Source: Tenodera sinensis
Lineage: Eukaryota; Arthropoda; Insecta; Mantodea; Mantidae
Direction of reading: 5' to 3'
DNA length: 64,000 bases
NCBI GenBank assembly: GCA_030765045.1
Contig: CM060969.1
Coordinates: forward strand, 47,407,216 to 47,471,215
Below the pieces are notes generated by a model. That model was given only the letters and a program-made list of their open reading frames with translations. It searched no databases and was not told the DNA's origin. Position numbers and translations under genes: made by a program. Of the stretch, positions 56,560 to 64,000 are shown one piece after another (position 1 is the first letter of the stretch; every line of letters begins with the position of its first letter).

Positions 56560-57330
56560 AAAGCGAGTAGAGAAAACCATGTAAATGTAATATGTTGCAT
56601 TTGTATTTCAATCATATAGAAAATTGTGTGAATTGTATGCTGAAGAGCAAATAGAGAAAAACACGTGAATGTGTTACGTAAAAGAAGGGTAGAGAAAATT
56701 GCGTGAATGTAATACAATTCGCTACTATTTTAAACATAGAGAAAATGATATGCATTATTTGTAGTAAAAGAAAAGTGTTTAGAGAAAACTGTGTGAATGT
56801 AATAAGTTGCATTTGTATTTCAATCATGGAAAATTGTATGAATTGTATTGTTGATAGGTAAGTAGGTGGTCGAGCGGTTAGAGCCACCTAGGGGGCTCTG
56901 ATTCGATCCCAGAGAGCCACATGTGTATTCGTGGTGGACGAAGCGGCATCAGGGCGGGTTTTCTCGGGTTCTCCGGTTTCCCCCGCCACTCATTCCACCA
57001 ATTGCTCCATTATCACCTTTCCAATCATCGATTTCGCCTGCATTTCATATCATCCTCTTCTTCACTCTCATGCCTGGTGCTTGACTGACCACCTGCTTCC
57101 AGGTCTTCACTCTGTCCGGTCCATAGGTTCCTGTGTTCCCCAACAGGAGTATGACCCTAGGGGCCAGCTTGTAAATCCTAGGGGGTATAAGTCCTACATA
57201 AGGGGAGGGTAAACAGGTAAAGAAAAAAGAAGGGCAAGTAGAGAAGGGAATTTGAATGTGTTACGTAAAAGAAAAGTGAACAGAGAAAATCATATGAATG
57301 TAATAGGTTGCTTAGTAAAATGGATAGTAT
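56560..57330 (+). repeat. Minisatellite-like block around the SINE E copy
   Basis: Phrases AGAGAAAA, GTGTGAATGTAATA, TTGCATTTGTATTTCAATCAT and GAAAATTGTATGAATTGTAT repeat irregularly at 56565-56850 and again at 57235-57320, interrupted by the SINE at 56868-57235. Confidence 0.7.
56868..57235 (+). mobile_element. tRNA-derived SINE, family E
   Basis: GTGGTCGAGCGGTTAGAGCC (A box, Leu/Ser-tRNA-like), GATTCGATCCCAGAGAGCC (B box), then the body shared with 51767-52169 and an AAAGAAAAAAGAAG tail. The family is thus full length here with a better-preserved head. Confidence 0.9.
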
Positions 57331-58372
57331 AGAAAACTTTCTATGTAGAAAACGTTTAGATCTGTCAATTTTCATCGCATTTGGATGAATATATAGTTTT
57401 CCTTATAGCTACAATGGAAATGTGGGAATATGTATGCCTAAGCTTAGTCAAATCTTTTAAGAGCTAGTCGCTATGCGAAGGTTTTGAAATTTCATTATCT
57501 TTTCATGTCCAGTACAAAAATATATTTCCTATTTGAGAAAAGTGTAACTACCAACAATTCAAACCAATAACAAAGAACACCTTGGAAGTGGTTCACTCCA
57601 CACAAAAAATATATATTTGAGAGAGATTGTACTGGGGTGGGCCAAAAGTCGCGATCGGGTAGTGTTTATATTGAAATAACTCATTTTCTGAAACCGAAAA
57701 CTAATTTTAAACTATTCCGCTTCATATGTTTTTTGTGCCATTAGTTTGTAAATTTTCCGATAGAGCGAGGCCATTGTTATATTATAGCGACAAGCCAGAT
57801 TTTTCGTGGATTATTAGTTGATGCTGTCACTGTGAAACAATATTTGTGTTGTAAGCAATGGCTTACAAAGGAACGTACGAAGAAATCAGAGAAATTTCTT
57901 TCTTCGTTTCAATAAGGCAGCTCCCAGTGAAGTCAATATCCGAAAACTGGAAAAGAAGACTTTCTCAACAGGTTCTATATTGGATGCAAAACTTAGCGGA
58001 AGACCTAAAAATATTGCAGTGATGATGTTAGTAATCTTCTGTTCGAATCATTGGAACGCTCTTCGAAGAAATCAACAAGGAAACGACCGACAGATCCCAA
58101 GAACCTCGTTGAGACGGATGAAAAATTAGGGCTATCGTCCGTACAGGCTCACCACCATAAATGAATTAAGTAACAGGGATGTGGAAACATGACGTGATGC
58201 TACTTTCTGCTTTTCCCACCTTAGTGGTTCGTCGTAACGTCTTGATAACTGACGAATGCGCCGTGTATCTATAATCGCTCCACTGTTAGATCCGCACTTG
58301 ATGCAAACACAAGCCACCAACAATGAACTCGCAATACGTCGAAACCAAAGCACACCATGCATAAACGTCGGC

Positions 58373-58640
58373 AGACTTTTTTCCAGGGGGAGGGGGGAGG
58401 CAAATGTTAGAATTTTGCAATCAGATAATATTAATTCATTATTTTGTTGTCAAAAGTTATAGTATTTGTTGCGGATAACCATATAAATTTGCACTAAATA
58501 GAAATTGTTCTTTACATAAAATTTAAAATAATAGTTTAATAGTCAGCACATTAAGTTCATTAATTTCCAAGGGGGGGGGGCCGCGGCCCTCCCCTGCGCC
58601 CCCCCCCCCTTCGCGACGCCCATGACACCCTAAAATATAG
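58373..58640. repeat. Insertion bounded by G- and C-rich runs
   Basis: AT-rich sequence between CAGGGGGAGGGGGGAGG (58383) and a G-run/C-run block at 58572-58609 (ten Gs, GCCGCGGCCC, ten Cs). It replaces part of the transposase and is probably a separate small element of unknown class. Confidence 0.5.
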
Positions 58641-59034
58641 TACTTTAAATATCGGCGATTATCTGTGAGTTTTCAAGATGTGCGATAACCCTGGTAAAGA
58701 CTACTTAAATGTAACGCGATATTTCTAAAATTTCTGAGTAAACATCGTTCTGTTGTAACATAAATACAATGTATGAGTCCACGTGGTGTTTGTTTTGTGT
58801 TAGTCGCAGGTGATAACTTCAGGTTATCGCGGAGTGATACAAGGGGCGGATCTAAGGTTGGATGGAGTATAGCTGTTGTTTGCGTAATGTTTATGTGTGG
58901 GCCAAACATAACCCTTATTTCTTTGAAGAAATTCAACATCCCCCTCGTATCATGTCGTGTTACCAGTGAAATTATTGCCGGGTCGTATTTCTTTGAAATC
59001 TCCGTGAGTGGAGAAGCATACCTCGAAATGTCTC

Positions 59035-59200
59035 TCTCTTTTTTTTTCTTGTTTAACGATGCTGTCAATTGCCAGGATCACATCAGCGTCGCTGGTGTGC
59101 CGGAATTTTGTCCCGCAGGAGTTCTTTTACATGCCAGTAAATCTACTGACATGGAGGTGTCGTTTTTCAGCACACTTAGAAACCATCGGCCTGGGCCGGG
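59035..59200 (-). mobile_element. SINE family A, 5'-truncated, with 12-bp target duplication
   Basis: TCGAAATGTCTC at 59023-59034 and 59201-59212 flanks it exactly. The tRNA-like head is missing; the core (CATGTCAGTAGATTTACTGG, CAATTGACAGCATCGTTAAA) and an A-rich tail at the 59035 side are present. It splits the transposase between LEM and SQWL. Confidence 0.95.
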
Positions 59201-59977
59201 TCGAAATGTCTCAATGGCTGGTTGCGGAACTTGACAGAGTTGGTATTCCTAACACCGTTGTTCTTCAACAAGATGGAGCTCCTGTGCTCCAGTTTGAGAA
59301 TGATTAAGTACTAGCTTTTCTATATGGATTGGACGAGGTGGATCTCTCATTTCGCCTCCAAGAAGACCCGACCTTACAACCTGCGACAACTGGCTGTGGT
59401 CGTACATATAAGAAAATCTTGGAAAGATTCGGATGGACATGGCGGCGCATTCAACTGTGTGCAGAAAATGGTGATGAAAACACCGAAATATTAGTGTTTA
59501 AGAATGACGCTGACTGGCCCAGTTATGTTTATCTTCTCATATTTCCATTCCTTATTAGTGCAGCAATGAATAAATAACGTTTTTACGTCACTTGTGAAGG
59601 CTTATTATTGCTACACAAATTTAGAAAATATCCGAACATGACTTTTGGCCCAGCCGGTACATGCATTCTGTTGTAAGGTTTTGTCTATCTCTTTACAATT
59701 TACCAGTTAAGTAACAGAATGAAGAGGACTTCTGAGGACCTTCCCAGAAAATTCAAGATATGCATTTATCATAAAAATATCTTAAATATATGGCATTTAA
59801 TCAATATTGTTAGGCATTTTTGACAAAAAAAAATTTCGAAAAATGTTACAAGTAAACGGTAGTGTAAGGTGATTTTTCTTGAAAATCTTTGTGTCGCCTG
59901 CTTGTAAGATGCTGAACATACTTGCCAAGTGTGGTGTTTAACCAACTTTTCTTTGAGTTACGCTTTTCCAGAAACAG

Positions 59978-60047
<70 letters not shown>
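59978..60047. repeat. CA microsatellite inside R830
   Basis: CA run with one GC interruption at 60006, at the usual CA position of the R830 unit. Confidence 0.96.
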
Positions 60048-60051
<4 letters not shown>

Positions 60052-60599
60052 CTTTTCCTAAAAATGATTTTTTTTTTCCTTTAAAGATTCAGGGTGTTCC
60101 AAAACATGTATTTCTGGTGAAATCTCGACATCGAATTTTTGGGTGGAATGAACACTTTCTCTACTTACCATACGTAGTAGAGAAACTAATAAGTGCAACG
60201 TACACATGACTTTCTCTGCTCAGTATCAATTCACAACTCAACTTTAGTGTTTTTCGTAACTAACGCACACTACCAATAAAATTGAAATCGCCACACTTTA
60301 CATCTTCTACGTAACAGTATGTACAGGAAAAATTGCATTCCACACCGAGCGAATTGACTTCACGGTAACGTGGGATGTTATGCAATTCAAATCCTGACAG
60401 GATTCTTTGACTGAGGTTTCACCAGGTTTTCGGTAGTCCTGGCAAATGTCTGATAGATAATAAACTTCGGCCTGGAACTTTTCCTTCTAGTGCCCACCGT
60501 CTGTGAAGTATATGATAAGAACGGGTGTGTTCACAGGAAATACATGTTTTGATCCTCTTTGAATCCAAAAAAGAACATTTTTAGAAAAAGGTGAACAGG

Positions 60600-60655
60600 T
60601 ATGGTGTGTATGCGCGTGCGTGTGTGTGTGTACGCGCGCGCGTGTGTGTAGGAAC
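60600..60655. repeat. TG/CG-alternating microsatellite
   Basis: Alternating pyrimidine-purine run (TGTGTATGCGCGTGCG, ACGCGCGCGCGTGTG), which can form Z-DNA. It belongs to a short inverted R830 fragment at about 60530-60660 (AACATGTATTTCC in reverse near 60535). Confidence 0.85.
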
Positions 60656-60664
60656 ATAACTTTA

Positions 60665-61500
60665 AAAATCCGGTGTGTTGCACTCACATGACTTTCTCTA
60701 CTCTTGTACTAACCATTCTTACAAACTCTTATTCCTATATCTTCTCCTGTTAGTTAAGATAAACATTTGCAGATTATCTTATTGCTTATTTCCTTGTAGG
60801 TACAAGGGGAATATGAGAATACAGTAGGCTTTGAGCGATAGTCATATCGTTTAAAGCTTTGAGATTCCGTTCTCTTTTCACGGTTAACATAAAAAATTAA
60901 CAACGATGTTGCATTTTATGAAATTTTAAGTTTTCCGAAACTTACACAAATAAAAAGCAATATCTCCGAAATGGTTCACTGTACAAACAATTTATTTGAA
61001 TATAGATTGTGTGTTTTAGCGAGATCTACATTTTGGTATAGTAAGATTTGGTCTATCTCTTACGGTTTACGAGTTACTCAAAAGTCATCCTAAGTAAACA
61101 GGGCCACACAAGCTATAGCGAGAAAATTGAAAATATACGTTTCATTTTTCATAAAAATATCTTAAACATATGTCATTTTAATCAAAATCGTTAGAGCCAT
61201 TTTCAAGAAAATAAAAATTTTCGAAAAAATTTCAATGTAAAGTGTAGTTTAGGGTGAAGCAACTTTCTTCAAAATCTTGGTGTCGCATCCTTGAAAGACA
61301 TTAAGCTTAAATACTAACTTTGGTTTTGACTGTCCTTTCGTTTTTGAGTTATGCTGCCCACAGACTTTCGGACACACAGACATACACCCACGGACCATTT
61401 TCTAAATATGCTCTTTTTTTTTTTTTTAATTCAGGGGCCTCGAAACATACATTTCCGGTGAAATCTCGACATCGAATTTTTCTAATTACTAGTAGAGAAA
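60665..61500 (+). repeat. R830 copy, full length
   Basis: Starts GTGTGTTGCACTCACATGAC and contains all internal phrases in order. It has a short CA-rich stretch at 61372-61392 and ends GGGGCCTCGAAACATACATT, CATCGAATTTTTCTAATTAC, TAGTAGAGAAATTAAA. Best single reference copy of the family in the window. Confidence 0.9.
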
Positions 61501-61854
61501 TTAAAAACGAAAGGTAGGTTAAATGTAAAAGTTGGTGCTTAATTTCAGGACCTGAAGAAGATCCTCCCAACCCAAATTACTCTTTGATAAACCATTTTTC
61601 GATATCCTTTTTTATTTTATCGAAAGCAGCTCTAACGATTTTGAATGCTTAAACTTCTTTCACTGCAAAATGTACATGTTGGAATTCCTGAGAATAGCCC
61701 ATGAAGTCGTCTTTATTTATTGTACAGTTAGAAAACCGTAGATAATAAATAGAAAAATATCTTACTCACAAAGAATGTAGGTATTGTTAATAGGAGGAGA
61801 GATACGGAGCGGGTTCGACACTGAAGTCAGGCATATTGTACCCTTGTCTGAAAG

Positions 61855-62335
61855 GACACACCCCCGGGAGGAAGGACGAGGTGAAAGGAGACACCGGGCG
61901 GCCAGATTCAGACTAACGGTACGGACAATGACAGAGGTCACTAAGGTTTCCCAAGTTTGACGACACCTCGAAGTCTAAGTTTTCAGGGGATCTCGACGTG
62001 CGATCCGACACTCCCAGATGCCGCCCCCACCCGAATCCCACAGACAACGACGGACGGAGAGTTCCTGTGCGCAATCAACCCTGCCAAGCTGCACCTAACG
62101 CCTTCGCTGACACTTGCGACCCTGAAAGAACCAATGGGATGAACGACGAATGAAATTTTTACGAAACGAAATGGAAGGACAGGACATTTGGGGATGTAAT
62201 CCTTCCCAGCATTCGCCTGGCGACCCGGGGAAACCCAGAAAAAAACAATGGGTCAGGAAGATCAGCCACGGGAATCGAAGCCATGACCTCCCGAATGCGA
62301 ACCTCACACATTAACGCGGAGCCATCTTGTTCGGT
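61855..62335 (-). mobile_element. tRNA-derived SINE, family B
   Basis: Minus strand: AAGATGGCTCCGCGTTAATG (A-box region), GGTCATGGCTTCGATTCCCG (B box), CCTGACCCATTGTTTTTTTC, GGGTTTCCCCGGGTCGCCAG, and at the 3' side GGCCGCCCGGTGTCTCC and CCTCGTCCTTCCTCCCGGGG. Confidence 0.75.
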
Positions 62336-62339
62336 AGGC

Positions 62340-63780
62340 CTTCTTAAAGTCCACAATTTATGTTAAATTAAATCTGTTGTGTTATTAACGATTTCCGAGA
62401 TATTCTTTATTAATTGGTTTGAATTTTCAAATAATGTATCCTCTCTCAATTCCAAATCGCGATTTTTTTTTTTTGTTTCTTGCTTCATTTTTCATATTTG
62501 TACAAAGAGAACAGAGTTGCAAAGTCATCACATAGCGACCGGGTTGGAAAAGAATTGATTCTATTTAGTCTTCTGTATGCTTCTTATATAGAGCTTGCAA
62601 AACACGAATTTACTGCGTTTCAGAACATCAATAGCGAACGTCTGTTTGCATGTCTATTTTTTTCAAATTTAACATTAATTATAATAACCAAAACTTTTAC
62701 ATTTAATTCACATTTAATTTTTCAGATAAAACTATAACTATTACAATAGCTAATAAAATAAAATATTCATACTTCCAGACTCTAGTGAGGATAGGAAATA
62801 ATTTTAGCTAGAGAAAAATTCCCACCCCTTAGCTGTGAATCGAACTCAGGACCCCTCGCACGAAGGCAGGTGAAATTACCGGCGGAGTTTTGAGGCTAGC
62901 CAATATTTTCTGTACCTATTATACTCCATCCAGCCTTAGTTCCAGAACTTGTATCCCTTAGCGATAATCAGGTGCTTGAATCAGCTGCGACTAACAGAAA
63001 CAAACGTCGCATGGACTCATGACTCGTGTTTATCATGCAATAGAACGATATTCACACCGAAGTTTTATGAATAGCGCTGCTATTGCATTATATTCAATGT
63101 AACAAAAATTGTAAAGCTTTTGTAACAGAAATTAATTATCAGCGGCCAGCTGCTGTTTGGACTGGAAGCTGAATGTTCATTGTAATTAGCATTATTATAA
63201 CGTGTTTCACTGCACGAATTGTTTGTCCCCCTCCCAAAAAGTACTATAGCCCTGATTGTCGCAGAAACCGTTAGTAATTGAACATTAATGCGCGAAGTAA
63301 GCAACTGTTAAGGTGGTCATAATTATGATGACCGCTTCAAACAGCCATAGAATTATGATTTATATCTTCTCAATTTGAAATACTTATTTTATATCAGAAA
63401 AATGGTACTGTGTGACAGCATTCTAAAAGCTTTCTCATAAATCATCGTTTGTGTGAGACAATCGTAATAACAACAAAAGCCTGAAAGCTACTGAAAGCAT
63501 TGGCAAACAGTTGAAAGAGGCTTTTAATGTCTTAGGCAGTCTTTGAGCAGCAATCATGGCTGGAAGGAATGGTCGTTTCTTGGTTAAGGTCAGAACTACA
63601 TACATACAACGTGTCGTATCTCAAGAATAGGGACAGTGAACCTGGGATAGTACATGCACAGACAAAAACTGTCATTAGCGAGTTTTACCTTAGGCACATC
63701 ACCACCACCTGCTAATGTCCTGCCTCTATTCACATAACTTAACCTGCTGCATGGAATTGTTATTCTCAGAAGTTATGAAT
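62340..63780. other. AT-rich stretch; one B-box-like site
   Basis: No gene recognised. On the minus strand, GGGGTCCTGAGTTCGATTCACAGC near 62828-62850 looks like a B box of a further tRNA-derived SINE whose limits I cannot set. Confidence 0.4.
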
Positions 63781-63789
63781 ATAAACATA

Positions 63790-64000
63790 TTCTTACAAAG
63801 GCGATTCTTCCATATAATTCATGTTAATGGAGATAAACGTTTGTAGAAAAGGTTTTATCTTACCCTGTAGGTACAATGGGACTGGGAGAACACAGTAAGC
63901 TTAAGCGATAATCCAATCTGTTGAGCTGGTCACTTTGTCATGACTATGGAATACTATTCTTTTCCGGTGACCAACAAATAAAAAATGAATAACGACTTTC
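63790..64000 (+). repeat. R830 fragment at the window edge
   Basis: TTCTTACAAAGGCGATTCTTCC, TTAATGGAGATAAACGTTTG, CCTGTAGGTACAATGGG and AAAAAATGAATAACGAC follow the first part of R830. It is cut by the end of the window. Confidence 0.7.

Larger units (their letters stand above)
57858..59480 (+). pseudogene. Transposase of the Tc1/IS630 element, broken
   Basis: Start at 57858 (MAYKGTYEEIREISFF). Remnants of the DNA-binding part run to about 58140, then VVRRNVLITDECAVYL (first acid as TDE, about 58226-58273). After foreign GC-rich sequence, SYFFEISVSGEAYLEM appears at 58986-59030. The SINE follows, then SQWLVAELDRVGIPNTVVLQ, QDGAP (second Asp) and, after shifts, WTWRRIQLCAENGDENTE (C-terminus). 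Frameshifts, stops and insertions make it non-functional. In the family this DDE enzyme cuts and pastes the element at TA. Confidence 0.82.
57632..59657 (+). mobile_element. Tc1/IS630-type DNA transposon with TA target, degenerate
   Basis: Terminal inverted repeats CTGGGGTGGGCCAAAAGTCG (57632) and CCGGCTGGGCCAAAAGTCAT (from 59657 inward), flanked by TA at 57630-57631 and 59658-59659. The length is 2026 bp, of which 178 bp are the nested SINE and its extra target copy. It sits in an R830 copy. Confidence 0.92.
56190..60200 (+). repeat. R830 copy split by nested insertions
   Basis: The R830 start (CACATGACTTTCTCTAC, GATATCCGAAATAAACATTT) is at 56196-56300. The next part resumes at about 57400 (TATAGCTACAATGGAAATG, AGTCAAATCTTTTAAGAG) and runs to 57629. 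The rest follows at 59660-60200 (GTAAGGTTTTGTCTATCTC, ACTTTTCTTTGAGTTACGC, CA array, ATCGAATTTTTGGGTGGAAT, CGTAGTAGAGAAACTAATAAG). Inserted are a minisatellite-like block with SINE E (56310-57400) and the Tc1/IS630 element (57632-59657). Confidence 0.8.

Overview
The window is eukaryotic, AT-rich and made almost entirely of transposable elements and their debris. The mix points to an arthropod, most likely an insect: Jockey-like LINEs with an insect-style Inr/DPE promoter, a P-element/THAP9-type transposase, Penelope-like elements, several Tc1/mariner/IS630 transposases of arthropod type, hAT and TA-target MITEs, and many tRNA-derived SINEs. A large repeat-rich polyneopteran-type genome (cockroach, termite or stick insect) would fit, but the sequence alone does not fix the species. 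I see no ordinary host gene with exons, no rRNA and no convincing functional tRNA.

Layout. 1.0-4.4 kb holds diverged repeats and CA arrays. 4.4-8.3 kb holds the 3' tail of one Jockey-like LINE followed by a second Jockey-like reverse transcriptase fragment. That fragment is split by a compact, apparently young LTR retrotransposon (5027-7256). The LTR element has two 211-bp LTRs that look identical, a primer-binding site, a polypurine tract and a 4-bp target duplication. Its only long ORF joins a Gag-like coiled coil and a decayed protease motif to about 295 residues of collagen Gly-X-Y repeat. This is the most striking object in the window: a non-autonomous LTR element that appears to carry an intronless host collagen segment where pol should be. 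8374-13.3 kb is a near full-length Jockey-like LINE with an internal promoter, three CCHC knuckles, a TAATG ORF1/ORF2 junction and a long endonuclease-RT ORF. 13.7-31.1 kb is a graveyard: Tc1-like fragments, a decayed DFSENY/HGKG-type putative transposase bracketed by copies of a 16-bp motif, a decayed P-element split by an IS630-like copy, four Penelope-like fragments (one inverted, head to head with the longest copy), tRNA-derived SINEs and a perfect 98-bp inverted repeat.

31.5-37 kb has an LTR/gag remnant, a 174-bp hAT MITE with a perfect 8-bp target duplication, and four tandem copies of a repeat of about 0.85 kb (called R830 here). R830 recurs, whole or broken, at 46-47.6, 53.8-54.7, 56.2-60.2, 60.7-61.5 and 63.8-64 kb, and it carries several of the window's CA/TG microsatellites. 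37-40 kb has another Jockey remnant with a 340-bp AAT array and a TIR element. 40-53 kb is MITEs and SINEs, several with clear target duplications, including a palindromic MITE with SINEs in its loop and one arm. 56-60 kb is a nest at least three levels deep: an R830 copy holding a Tc1/IS630 element that itself holds a SINE.

Nothing here forms an operon or pathway. The coding sequences are self-mobilising or parasitic elements in various stages of decay. Coordinates of decayed elements are approximate; those of LTRs, target duplications, TIRs and arrays were read base by base. Family calls rest on motif recognition by eye, without database search.
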